Assembly: GCA_021106665.1 (NCBI GenBank)
Contig: JAIOTR010000222.1
Coordinates: 1-9,115, forward strand
Origin: Bacteroidales bacterium
GTDB lineage: Bacteria > Bacteroidota > Bacteroidia > Bacteroidales > JAADJA01
Direction of reading: 5' to 3'
Length of the DNA stretch: 9,115 bases
Shown: positions 1-7,606 of the stretch, one piece after another
Numbering within the stretch: the stretch's first letter is position 1
Layout: every line of letters begins with the position of its first letter
Translations under genes and position numbers: made by a program
Notes under the pieces: generated by a model
The model's input: the letters and a program-made list of their open reading frames with translations, nothing else
What the model was told of the DNA's origin: nothing
Database searches by the model: none

Positions 1-767
1 TCGAGCATACGCCTGAGATCTCCGTCAGTTATGACACCGACAAGCTTACCATTATCTATTACAGCAGTGGCGCCTAACCTATTAGAAGAAATTTCCATAA
101 TCGTCGATTTAATGTCATCATTTACATCAACGGCCGGTGCAGCATTATGTGGGTATAAATCCTCAACCCTTAAATATAACTTTTTGCCCAATGCTCCTCC
201 GGGATGGTATTTGGCAAAGTCATTAACTGAAAAACCCCTGCATTCCAACAAAGCAATAGCAAGTGCATCGCCCATAACAAGTTGTGCTGTGGTGCTTGAT
301 GTTGGCACAAGATTATTGGGACAGGCCTCCTTAATTACACTGGTATTAATCAAGAAATCAGCCTGATTGGCCAGGTATGAATCAAGGTTTCCGGTAAAGG
401 CAATTAGTTTACTCCCCCTTATTTTAAGCAATGGAATTAAAACTTTGATTTCCGGAGTATTACCACTATTTGAAATACAAATAATGATATCCTCTTTTTG
501 AATAATGCCTATATCCCCATGAATGGCATCGGCAGCATGCATAAAAATTGATGGCGTTCCGGTTGAATTTAATGTTGCAACAATTTTAGAGGCAATATTT
601 GCACTCTTACCAATACCTGTAATAATAACTCGCCCCTGTGATTTGTATATTAATTCAACTGCCCTCGCAAAATCGTCATTTACTTGGTTTTTAAGATTTT
701 GAATAGCATTTAGCTCTTCATCAATTGTATCTATTGCTGTTTGTTTTATTTCTTTAATTGATTTCAA
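1..767 (-). CDS. kdsD: Arabinose-5-phosphate isomerase, KpsF/GutQ family (3' end off window)
   Basis: This cytoplasmic enzyme interconverts ribulose-5-phosphate and arabinose-5-phosphate, the first step towards Kdo for lipopolysaccharide. The 255 visible residues show an N-terminal SIS domain: GIGKS at 51-55, AIHGD at 81-85, SNSGNTPE at 99-106, KEACP at 146-150, PTSSTT at 155-160 and HPGGALGK at 188-195. The first CBS domain starts near 205 and TDGDLRR lies at 247-253. By comparison with the E. coli enzyme, the active-site residues correspond to K54, H83, E106, E147 and H188, and all are present. The family is about 320 residues long, so roughly 65 residues of the second CBS domain lie outside the window. 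No ATG fits. The start is a TTG at 767-765 directly preceded by an in-frame TAA, and the first internal Met (76) would remove the GIGKS motif. The gene is divergent from recQ across 276 nt. Family and truncation are clear; the exact start is inferred. Confidence 0.93.
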   Translation of the reverse strand, partial: MKSIKEIKQTAIDTIDEELNAIQNLKNQVNDDFARAVELIYKSQGRVIITGIGKSANIASKIVATLNSTGTPSIFMHAADAIHGDIGIIQKEDIIICISNSGNTPEIKVLIPLLKIRGSKLIAFTGNLDSYLANQADFLINTSVIKEACPNNLVPTSSTTAQLVMGDALAIALLECRGFSVNDFAKYHPGGALGKKLYLRVEDLYPHNAAPAVDVNDDIKSTIMEISSNRLGATAVIDNGKLVGVITDGDLRRML

Positions 768-791
768 TTATATAATATTGTTATATTTGTT

Positions 792-808
792 TATCTTTAA
801 CAAAGATA
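792..808. repeat. Perfect 7-bp inverted repeat over the kdsD -7 box
   Basis: TATCTTT, a 3-nt spacer AAC, then AAAGATA form a perfect inverted repeat. The right arm is the putative kdsD -7 box. Flanking TTTGT (786-790) and ACAAA (808-812) are also complementary, so a slightly longer imperfect palindrome can be drawn. It could be an operator, or chance in very AT-rich DNA. Confidence 0.35.
801..808 (-). promoter_or_regulatory. Putative Bacteroidota -7 box for kdsD
   Basis: On the minus strand this reads TATCTTTG, a full match to the TAnnTTTG -7 consensus of Bacteroidota promoters. It lies about 34 nt upstream of the TTG start, which would give a leader of roughly 25-30 nt. No clear TTTG -33 box is seen at the usual spacing, so the assignment rests on the -7 box and its position. 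Confidence 0.45.
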
Positions 809-952
809 CAAACATTAAATTTGTTGGTTATTGATGTTTTTAAAAAAAATATTTAAGAAAAAAGGAATCTTTATTATAAAAAATGTATTATTTTCGGTAA
901 AGATATTTTAGATTAAAACTTTTATTTGCTTAATAGATTTATTTTTTTTCTT

Positions 953-960
953 TAAATTTG
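953..960 (+). promoter_or_regulatory. Putative -7 box for recQ
   Basis: TAAATTTG matches the TAnnTTTG consensus. A TTTG at 925-928 could be the -33 box, but the 24-nt spacer is longer than the usual 19-21. It would give a leader of about 80 nt before the ATG at 1044. The remaining intergenic DNA (768-1043) is extremely AT-rich and shows no ORF or RNA gene that I can recognise. Confidence 0.35.
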
Positions 961-1043
961 TATTAACGACATTTTATTTTCAGGTTTGTTTAAGAAATTA
1001 ATAACTATTTTTAATAACGTATAATTTATTGTTGTAGGACGAG

Positions 1044-3245
1044 ATGGAAAAATTGGTTGAATACCCGTTGCACGATTTATTGAAGAAAATATTCGGGTTT
1101 GACAGTTTTAAAGGAAACCAGGAAACCATAATGAGAAGTGTATTGGCGGGGGATAACACTTTTGTTATTATGCCTACCGGGGGTGGTAAGTCGATGTGCT
1201 ACCAGTTACCTGCAATAATGAGCGAAGGAACTTCAATCATTATCTCCCCCTTGATTGCTTTAATGAAAAACCAGGTTGATGCCATTAGAAATTTTGGCGC
1301 TGAACAGGGAATTGCTCATTTTATGAATTCTTCTTTATCCAAAGCAGAGATAACAGCAGTTAAAGAAGATCTTCTTAAAGGTAAAACCAAATTATTATAT
1401 GTTGCTCCAGAATCTTTGACTAAAGGAGAAAACGTTGAATTTCTGAAAAAAATCAAAATTTCTTTTTACGCTATTGATGAAGCTCACTGTATTTCAGAAT
1501 GGGGGCATGATTTCAGGCCCGAGTATCGTAGAATTCGTCCTATTATTGAATCTATCGGGCAGGACGTACCAATAATGGCATTAACGGCTACAGCTACACT
1601 TAAGGTTCAGCAAGATATTCAAAAAAACCTGGACATCCTGGATGCTAAAGTTTATAAATCATCCTTTGACAGGCCCAATCTGTATTATGAGATTCGTCCA
1701 AAGACAAAAGAAGTTGTTAAAGATATAATAAGGTATATTAAAAATCATTCGAATAAATCAGGAATTGTATATTGTTTAAGCCGTAAAAAAGTTGAAGAGC
1801 TTGCCGAAACTTTCCAGGTAAATGGAATTAAAGCGTTACCCTATCACGCAGGTTTGGATGCTTTAACCCGTCGGACCAACCAGGATAAATTCCTTATGGA
1901 AGATGTAGATGTAATAGTTGCAACCATCGCATTTGGGATGGGCATTGATAAACCTGATATCCGGTTTGTGATCCATCATGATATCCCAAAAAGTATTGAA
2001 GGTTATTACCAGGAAACAGGAAGAGGAGGCCGTGATGACGGAGAAGGAAACTGTATTGCCTTTTATAGCTATGATGATATTCTGAAGTTGGAAAAATTTA
2101 TGAAAGGCAAGCCTGTTGCCGAGCAGGAAATTGCTAAACAATTACTACAGGAAACAACTTCTTATGCTGAATCATCGGTTTGCCGTCACCGTCAATTGCT
2201 TCATTATTTTGGTGAAGAATATCAGCATGATACTTGTGGTGCCTGTGATAATTGTCTCCATCCCAAAGAAAAATTTGAAGGCAAAGATTATATGGTAATT
2301 ACATTAGAAGCAGTGTTGGAGGTTAAACAGCTTTTTAAATCAAACCATATTATCAATATATTGGTTGGCAAAAATAATGCTACCATTAAATCCTTCAAAC
2401 ATAATAAATTGAAAGCTTTCGGACGGGGAATGGATCATGATGAAAAATTTTGGAATGCTGTTATACGCCAATCCCTGATAAATAATTTACTTGTTAAGGA
2501 CATTGATAATTATGGATTACTGAAGGTAACCCAGGAAGGTGTTGATTTTCTGGAAAATCCTTTTTCAATAATGCTAGCCAAGGATCACGATTATGATAGT
2601 TTGGATGGGGATGACGATTTCTTTGATGGAGGGGCAGCAAAAACCGGCACTGCCGACCAAACCCTGTTTACATTATTAAAGGACTTAAGAAAGGAGATTT
2701 CGCGAGATGAAAATTTGCCTCCATTTGTAATTTTCCAGGATCCTTCATTGGAAGATATGTCAATTCAGTATCCGATAATTGAAGAGGAGTTATTGCAAAT
2801 CACCGGTGTGGGATCAGGAAAGGCAAAAAAATATGGTCAGCCTTTTTTGGAGTTTATCAAGCAATATGTTGAGGAAAATGAAATTATGAGGCCATATGAT
2901 ATGGTTGTAAAATCCGTAGTCAATAAATCAGGCCTTAAGGTTTATATTATTCAGAGTATTGACAGAAAACTTGCATTAGAAGACATTGCACATACCAAGG
3001 ATTTAACTGTGAGTGAATTGCTAACAGAGATTGAAAGTATTGTAGCTTCAGGAACAAAAGTAAATATTAGCTACTATATTAGTGAGTATGTAGATGAATA
3101 TCATCAGGAAGAAATTTATGAATATTTTGGTGAAGCTGAAACAGATTCAATTCAAGATGCTTTAGAAGAATTGGGAGAAGAGGAATTTAAAGAAGAAGAA
3201 ATCCGGCTGATGCGTATAAAGTTTATGTCGGATGTAGGAAATTAA
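1044..3245 (+). CDS. recQ: ATP-dependent DNA helicase RecQ
   Basis: This is a 733-residue superfamily-2 3'-5' DNA helicase for recombination and replication-fork repair. Domains in order: a RecQ Q-motif region with Q26; Walker A PTGGGKS at 44-50 (K49); DEAH box 145-148 followed by the aromatic-rich loop with W153; ALTATAT at 179-185; motif IV region IVYC at 241-244; motif V FGMGID at 297-302; motif VI QETGRGGRD at 323-331 with the arginine finger R330. Zinc-binding cysteines are C380, C398, C401 and C404. An RQC winged helix spans roughly 415-525 and an HRDC domain roughly 535-612. The last 120 or so residues form an extra helical region resembling the helix-turn-helix tail common in Bacteroidota and Firmicutes RecQ, ending very acidic. 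Motif VI is unusual: GRGGRDD where GRAGRDG is typical. The ATG at 1044 gives a normal N-terminus. The gene stands alone, with a hairpin after it. Confidence 0.97.
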   Translation: MEKLVEYPLHDLLKKIFGFDSFKGNQETIMRSVLAGDNTFVIMPTGGGKSMCYQLPAIMSEGTSIIISPLIALMKNQVDAIRNFGAEQGIAHFMNSSLSKAEITAVKEDLLKGKTKLLYVAPESLTKGENVEFLKKIKISFYAIDEAHCISEWGHDFRPEYRRIRPIIESIGQDVPIMALTATATLKVQQDIQKNLDILDAKVYKSSFDRPNLYYEIRPKTKEVVKDIIRYIKNHSNKSGIVYCLSRKKVEELAETFQVNGIKALPYHAGLDALTRRTNQDKFLMEDVDVIVATIAFGMGIDKPDIRFVIHHDIPKSIEGYYQETGRGGRDDGEGNCIAFYSYDDILKLEKFMKGKPVAEQEIAKQLLQETTSYAESSVCRHRQLLHYFGEEYQHDTCGACDNCLHPKEKFEGKDYMVITLEAVLEVKQLFKSNHIINILVGKNNATIKSFKHNKLKAFGRGMDHDEKFWNAVIRQSLINNLLVKDIDNYGLLKVTQEGVDFLENPFSIMLAKDHDYDSLDGDDDFFDGGAAKTGTADQTLFTLLKDLRKEISRDENLPPFVIFQDPSLEDMSIQYPIIEEELLQITGVGSGKAKKYGQPFLEFIKQYVEENEIMRPYDMVVKSVVNKSGLKVYIIQSIDRKLALEDIAHTKDLTVSELLTEIESIVASGTKVNISYYISEYVDEYHQEEIYEYFGEAETDSIQDALEELGEEEFKEEEIRLMRIKFMSDVGN

Positions 3246-3265
3246 AAAGAGAATAAAAATTAAAT

Positions 3266-3273
3266 TATTTTTG
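3266..3273 (+). promoter_or_regulatory. Putative -7 box for the ompH-like gene
   Basis: TATTTTTG fits TAnnTTTG and is followed by CC. It sits about 65 nt before the ATG at 3339. No -33 box is evident, because the upstream DNA is nearly all A and T. If real, the hairpin at 3289-3319 would lie in the leader of this transcript. Confidence 0.3.
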
Positions 3274-3288
3274 CCAAATTAAAAATCA

Positions 3289-3319
3289 AAAAGGCCAGCA
3301 ATTTTTTGTTAGGTCTTTT
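3289..3319 (+). terminator. Hairpin with T-rich 3' side, likely recQ terminator or leader element
   Basis: AAAAGGCC at 3289-3296 pairs with GGTCTTTT at 3312-3319 (one G·U). Inside it, AGCAA (3297-3301) pairs with TTGTT (3306-3310, one G·U) around a TTTT loop, leaving A3311 as a single bulge. This makes 13 base pairs in all. A-rich DNA before and T-rich DNA after fit an intrinsic, possibly bidirectional, terminator. It lies 43 nt past the recQ stop and 19 nt before the next start codon. Confidence 0.5.
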
Positions 3320-3338
3320 GTTGTTAAAAAACTTTATT

Positions 3339-3986
3339 ATGATCGAAGAGAAATCTAATTTAAAGGACAAAACCGGAAGAATAAGTTTAATATTCAGTGT
3401 GATAGCCATAATAGCTGTAATTGTCTTTTTTATTCTTGAAATTATTGAAAATGACGAATCTCATGAACCGACCATTGTACAAAGCATGCCAGTCATTTCT
3501 TCAGAATCAGGTTCAATTGTTTTTGTTAATACAGATATGGTGTTGCAAAACTATGAATTGGTTACCAAACTAACCACAGAACTTGAAAGTGATAGAAAAA
3601 GGAAAGATGCAGATTTTACCTCCAGACAAAAAGCTTATGAGTCCGATGCTGCATATTTTCAGGAACAAGTTCAACAACAATCCATTTCCGAAGCTAGTGC
3701 CCAGCAAATTTATGAACAGCTTATGGCGAAGCAACAGGAATTATATGAATTGCAGGATCAGCTTGCTGCACAACTGGCACAAAAAGAATTTGAAATGAAC
3801 ATGGTTTTGCTCGATAGCATTCGAAATTATTTAGAAAGGTTGAATCTGATATACAACTATGATTATATTTTAAGTTATAACTCAACCGGAAATATTTTAT
3901 TAGGGAAAGATACCTTTAATATTACCCAACAAATTATTGATGGTTTAAACAAAGAATATTTTATAAAGTATAAAACTGAAGAGTGA
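3339..3986 (+). CDS. Membrane-anchored OmpH/Skp-family periplasmic chaperone
   Basis: The 215-residue protein resembles Skp/OmpH chaperones, which hold unfolded outer-membrane proteins in the periplasm. It has a short charged N-terminus, one hydrophobic segment at about 15-36 with no obvious signal-peptidase site, and a short linker. The typical Skp start SIVFVNTDMVLQNYE follows at about 59-73. A long Gln/Glu/Lys-rich, likely coiled-coil stretch covers about 75-160, and the C-terminal strand-helix region is YDYILSYNSTGN...LLGKDTFNIT. The hydrophobic segment suggests an inner-membrane anchor with a periplasmic coil, unlike the soluble E. coli Skp. I chose the ATG at 3339. An upstream in-frame TTG at 3306 would add 11 residues encoded inside the hairpin and is less likely. 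The stop overlaps the next gene by 4 nt. Confidence 0.82.
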   Translation: MIEEKSNLKDKTGRISLIFSVIAIIAVIVFFILEIIENDESHEPTIVQSMPVISSESGSIVFVNTDMVLQNYELVTKLTTELESDRKRKDADFTSRQKAYESDAAYFQEQVQQQSISEASAQQIYEQLMAKQQELYELQDQLAAQLAQKEFEMNMVLLDSIRNYLERLNLIYNYDYILSYNSTGNILLGKDTFNITQQIIDGLNKEYFIKYKTEE

Positions 3987-4345
3987 AACCGGAAAAACTG
4001 ATATATTTTTTATTTCTGACGTTGATTTTCCAGTTTAGCTGCACACGACAGATAGAGAAAGAAGTATTACTTCCGGATGATTTGATTCCAAAAGAAGAAA
4101 TGGTTAATATTATTGTTGATTTAAGACTTTATGATGCCATTATAAAGACAAAGCAAAGAAAAGCAGCCACTGAAGTCAATTTTTATAAATATTACCTTCA
4201 TAATTCCATATTGGAAAAATATGATATTACCCGCGAAAGCTTTGAGCATAGCCTAACATATTATTTATATGATGTAGAAGTTATGGATGAAATATATGCA
4301 GATGCCATAACCAAGCTTAGCAAAATGAAAAGCGAAGCGGAATAA
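3983..4345 (+). CDS. Small lipoprotein, DUF4296-like
   Basis: This is a 120-residue lipoprotein. Residues 1-19 form a signal peptide and the lipobox ends FQFSC, with Cys20 as the acylation site. The mature part is helical and charged, with the pattern LIPKEEMVNIIVDLRLYDA (34-52) that I recognise from the Bacteroidota DUF4296 family, followed by a Tyr-rich helical region. Its function is not known. Translation appears to begin at a GTG (3983-3985) overlapping the TGA of the OmpH-like gene in the string GTGA. No ATG gives an N-terminus with a signal peptide, so I trust the GTG. The overlap indicates translational coupling, and both products are predicted to work in the envelope. It ends 5 nt from the convergent gene at 4351, and no clear terminator hairpin is seen there. 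Confidence 0.8.
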   Translation: MKPEKLIYFLFLTLIFQFSCTRQIEKEVLLPDDLIPKEEMVNIIVDLRLYDAIIKTKQRKAATEVNFYKYYLHNSILEKYDITRESFEHSLTYYLYDVEVMDEIYADAITKLSKMKSEAE

Positions 4346-4350
4346 ATAAT

Positions 4351-4770
4351 TCAAGGCCTCTCGTATGTTGCAGAACAAGTATATAAGTCAGCCCCATCGT
4401 TTACAGTGTAATTCCATTCTATTTTTTTCTTATTAAGAACTCCTTCTCCCTGAACAATATTACTTCCATCATCACACATGCCTTGCGATGGGATTGTAAT
4501 AGTACTGCCTGCAACGATGGCATAGGGTGGTTTCTCATCGGAACCGATCAGCCAAAAATTTTTGATAAGAACCTGGGTGCTATTTGAAGGATCTTTAATT
4601 ATTTCCACCTGGTAAGATATCCGGTTACAGGTTTCGTCAACATCCCATGTCCCGATAAATTCTTCGCGGTCATCTGTAATTATTGCAATATCATCATCTT
4701 CAAGGCAGGATGGTATCATCGAGATAATAAAGCTAAGTAAAAATAGTTTAATCAAAATATGCTTTTTCAT
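4351..4770 (-). CDS. Small lipocalin-like lipoprotein, unknown function
   Basis: This 139-residue protein begins MKKHILIKLFLL and has a type II signal peptide ending SMIPSC, with Cys22 as the lipidated residue. The next residues, LEDDD, form an acidic stretch like the lipoprotein export signal that sends Bacteroidota lipoproteins to the cell surface. The mature region is predicted to be rich in beta strands: FIGTWDVDETC (38-48), then alternating strands with turns, ending DLYTCSATYER. Cysteines at 48, 99 and 132 could allow a disulfide. The G-T-W start followed by short strands is typical of small lipocalin-like lipoproteins of this phylum, but I cannot name a family. It is convergent with the DUF4296-like gene (5 nt gap) and divergent from the lipoprotein at 4852. 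Function unknown. Confidence 0.8.
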   Translation of the reverse strand: MKKHILIKLFLLSFIISMIPSCLEDDDIAIITDDREEFIGTWDVDETCNRISYQVEIIKDPSNSTQVLIKNFWLIGSDEKPPYAIVAGSTITIPSQGMCDDGSNIVQGEGVLNKKKIEWNYTVNDGADLYTCSATYERP

Positions 4771-4817
4771 GTTCCAAATTTCGGGAAAAAATGAAATAAC
4801 TGTGCCAGAAATAATGT

Positions 4818-4825
4818 TATCTTTG
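4818..4825 (+). promoter_or_regulatory. Putative -7 box for the rightward lipoprotein/TPR pair
   Basis: TATCTTTG is a full TAnnTTTG match. A transcript would start near 4831-4833, almost at the ATG at 4834. This is why I prefer the second ATG at 4852 as the translation start of the following gene. No convincing -33 TTTG is visible. Confidence 0.45.
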
Positions 4826-4851
4826 GCAATAGGATGCTAATATACAATAAT

Positions 4852-5313
4852 ATGCATAATCTTTTAATAAATGTTTTTTCTGTGTGTATCTTCTCGTTAT
4901 TGTTGCTTTTAACAATTGGTTGCAGTGAAAAGGAGGAGGAAGACGGATGGGATAAATGTCATGATTGCACTGTTGAGTCGTGGTTGGGTGTCTTTTCAGG
5001 TACTTGCGATCATTTCAACTACAATTCAAATCTTACGCAAAACGATTTACCTATAACAATTGAAATAAGTGAAACAGCGCCAGAATACCTAGAGGTAAAA
5101 ATAAGTGTACCACAATATTATAATTCAACAATATATGGCGACCTGATCAGTTCACCAATAATTTCTTTCGCCGGTTCAGGTTCTTCAGTTACTTCAACTT
5201 TATACAAAAATGGACAGAGCCTTAAAATAACAGGAAACTCAAAGAAGTATCATTATGAATCCGATACCTTGGTTATGGAGGAAGTTGTTAATTTTGAATT
5301 ATTAAAAAATTAA
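4852..5313 (+). CDS. Small lipoprotein, unknown function
   Basis: From the ATG at 4852 the protein has 153 residues; the in-frame ATG at 4834 would add six. A hydrophobic signal peptide ends LTIGC, with Cys24 as the lipidation site. It is followed by SEKEEED, an acidic stretch like the Bacteroidota surface-export signal. The mature domain begins WLGVFSGTC and continues with predicted beta strands (ITIEIS, YLEVKISV, IISFAG, LKITG, VVNFELL). Cysteines at 36, 39 and 52 are available for disulfides. The layout resembles the divergent neighbour at 4351: acidic tether, G-x-[WF] strand with a nearby Cys, then short strands. Residue identity is low, so common descent is only a guess. A 36-nt gap to the TPR gene suggests co-transcription. 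Function unknown. Confidence 0.75.
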   Translation: MHNLLINVFSVCIFSLLLLLTIGCSEKEEEDGWDKCHDCTVESWLGVFSGTCDHFNYNSNLTQNDLPITIEISETAPEYLEVKISVPQYYNSTIYGDLISSPIISFAGSGSSVTSTLYKNGQSLKITGNSKKYHYESDTLVMEEVVNFELLKN

Positions 5314-5349
5314 TCAGGAATAATTAAAATATATTATTCGAAAGAAAAT

Positions 5350-7578
5350 ATGGATAAAAAAGGATTGGAAAGAAATTATCAGCTTATTGCGCGACATATT
5401 TATAATAATAAATTGAAAGACGCACTGGATGTATTAAAGGGGCTGGTTATACATTCAAGAAAAGGCGATTATATTTCACAATATGAGTCATTGGACGATA
5501 CGTATGAGAATTTATTGAAATATACTGTGGAGGGAATTGATGACCCACAGCGAGAAAAAATATACCAGCATACACGGGTTTCTGTATTGGAGCTTGCCGA
5601 CCTTGCTTTGCAATATGCGTACATGAACGATAGTGATCAATATATTTATCGCCTGAAAAAGAAAATTGAATTTGAATCAAAGCAAATTAAAGATGAGGCT
5701 ATAAATAGTATTGAGAATCTTGCCTTTGATGAAGAATTATCGGATGTCCTGGAGAGCAGCCTTGAAACGGAAACAAATAAAAAGGAAGAATACCAAAATC
5801 ATCAGGAAGTATTGGTCAAAATTTTTAATCTTATTTTGTTAACCGACAAATTTAAAGATGCTGACCTGAAATTAATTAATACCATATGGGAAGCTAATAA
5901 TTTCCCCTGGTACGAACAATCCATCATTATCAGTGCTTTAACCCTTAGCTCCTTCAGATGTTTTGACGTTAGGAAAATAGAATTGCTGATTGACTATACA
6001 TTGAATGAAAATGATCAAATAAAGCAACGGGCCCTGGTTGGGTTATTCCTTAATTTATATATCTATAATAAAAGAATAAGTTTCTTTCCGGATTTAATAG
6101 AGAAGATAAAAACATTAGCAGATTATAATGACATTGAAAAGAATATTGAACTTATTGCGATTCAATTACTAAAATCGAAGGAAACAGAAAAAATTACAAA
6201 AAAACTTGAAGAGGAAATCCTTCCTGAAATGGTAAAATACCAACCCATTTTGAAGGACAAATTAGATTTGGATAATATTTTATCAAGCGATTACATGGAT
6301 GATAAAAATCCTGATTGGGAGCGGGTTTTTGAAGATGCTCCTGACCTACTTGATAAATTGCAGGAAATTTCAAAGCTCCAGATGGAAGGCGCAGATGTAT
6401 TTATGAGCGCCTTTTCCAGGTTAAAGCATTTTGAATTTTTTAATGAAATTACAAACTGGTTCAGGCCTTTTCATACGGATAATTTTGTTATTAACGAAGT
6501 GCTTGATAAAGAAGAAGAAAATTTTAACACCTCCCTTTTTCTCGATGGATTATCGAAATCCTTTTTTATGTGTAATTCAGATAAGTATTCTTTTTGCCTG
6601 AATATTCAGTACATGCCTGAATTGCAGAAAAGTATGATGCTGGAAATGTTCAATGCCGAACTGGAGGGATTAAGGGAAATTCAGGAGGAAGATGAAATAC
6701 TGAACAAGTCAACGCGGATCAAAAGCATTTATTCACAATATATCCAGGATCTATACAGGTTTTATAAACTGCATCCTTTAAGAGGTGAGTTCAAGGATAT
6801 ATTTAATCTAAAGCTCGATTTTTATTATTGCGATTTTTTCACGACCCTGGTAAAGGATGATGATATATTGCGCAATATAGGTGAATTCTTTTTTGAAAAA
6901 GATTATTATGAACAAGCCCTCGAAATTTATTTATTATTGAACAGTAAAGGCAATAATAACCTGGAGATTTTTGAAAAAATTGGATACAGTTACCAAAAGC
7001 TAAAGAATTACAAAGAGGCTTTGAGCTTTTATAGAAAGGCAGAACTGTTTGAGGCCAATAGGGCATGGAATTTAAAAAAACTGGCGCTTTGTAACCGGCA
7101 CCTGAAAAATTATGAGGAATCATTAAAGTATTATTTGGAGGCTGAAAAAATTGAACCGGATAATCTTTATATCCAGACTTATATCGGTCATTCCTATCTT
7201 GACCTGAAGCAATATGAAGAAGCCCTAAAATATTATTTTAAGGTTGAATTTACAGCTGATGAAAACAGGAAAGTGCTTCGTCCGATTGCGTGGTGTTCCT
7301 TTCTATTGGGAAAGTTTGAAAAAGCCAAAGAATATTTTGAACGCTTAATGGAAAATGAAGCCAACAAATATGACTTTATGAATTTAGGTCATGTTGAATG
7401 GTGTTTGGGTGACAGGAAAGCAGCGCTTAAAAATTACAAAACATCAATCAATCGTGAGGATAATAATTTAAAGTCATTTATGGGTAGTTTCGAAGAGGAC
7501 AAAAAGTATTTGATTCAGTTTGGTATAAAGGAAAGTGAGATAACTTTTATGATTGATTACTTGAAATATTTGCTATAG
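5350..7578 (+). CDS. Large cytoplasmic TPR-repeat protein, unknown function
   Basis: This is a 742-residue protein with no signal peptide or membrane segment, so it is probably cytoplasmic. Residues 1-500 are all-helical without an obvious catalytic motif. They include an acidic stretch (123-150) and a linker region with DDKNPDWERVFEDAPDL (317-333). From about 505 to 707 there are six TPR-like helix pairs with the usual pattern, for example YYEQALEIYLLL, NYKEALSFYRKAE, NYEESLKYYLEAEKIEPDN, QYEEALKYYFKVE, KFEKAKEYFERLM and DRKAALKNYKTSI. A short tail follows. It looks like a family of long TPR proteins of about 700 residues that I associate with Bacteroidota, which as far as I know has no assigned role; scaffold or regulator are guesses. 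The ATG at 5350 has no good alternative nearby. It follows the lipoprotein gene by 36 nt and faces the leftward thioredoxin-fold gene. Confidence 0.85.
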   Translation: MDKKGLERNYQLIARHIYNNKLKDALDVLKGLVIHSRKGDYISQYESLDDTYENLLKYTVEGIDDPQREKIYQHTRVSVLELADLALQYAYMNDSDQYIYRLKKKIEFESKQIKDEAINSIENLAFDEELSDVLESSLETETNKKEEYQNHQEVLVKIFNLILLTDKFKDADLKLINTIWEANNFPWYEQSIIISALTLSSFRCFDVRKIELLIDYTLNENDQIKQRALVGLFLNLYIYNKRISFFPDLIEKIKTLADYNDIEKNIELIAIQLLKSKETEKITKKLEEEILPEMVKYQPILKDKLDLDNILSSDYMDDKNPDWERVFEDAPDLLDKLQEISKLQMEGADVFMSAFSRLKHFEFFNEITNWFRPFHTDNFVINEVLDKEEENFNTSLFLDGLSKSFFMCNSDKYSFCLNIQYMPELQKSMMLEMFNAELEGLREIQEEDEILNKSTRIKSIYSQYIQDLYRFYKLHPLRGEFKDIFNLKLDFYYCDFFTTLVKDDDILRNIGEFFFEKDYYEQALEIYLLLNSKGNNNLEIFEKIGYSYQKLKNYKEALSFYRKAELFEANRAWNLKKLALCNRHLKNYEESLKYYLEAEKIEPDNLYIQTYIGHSYLDLKQYEEALKYYFKVEFTADENRKVLRPIAWCSFLLGKFEKAKEYFERLMENEANKYDFMNLGHVEWCLGDRKAALKNYKTSINREDNNLKSFMGSFEEDKKYLIQFGIKESEITFMIDYLKYLL

Positions 7579-7606
7579 AAATATCAGCAACAGCCGTCTA
7601 TTTGAA

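Noticed and set aside
31..366. Rightward 111-codon ORF
   Set aside because: It is antisense to kdsD, whose protein matches the KpsF/GutQ family along its whole visible length.
768..1043. Small RNA or ORF in the kdsD-recQ spacer
   Set aside because: Only AT-rich DNA with promoter-like boxes was seen; no open frame of useful length or structured RNA.
1863..2298. Small ORFs on both strands inside recQ
   Set aside because: They lie within helicase and zinc-binding coding sequence and show no domain or signal of their own.
3306..3338. TTG at 3306 as start of the OmpH-like gene
   Set aside because: The 11 added residues fall in a stable hairpin and the ATG at 3339 gives a normal N-terminus.
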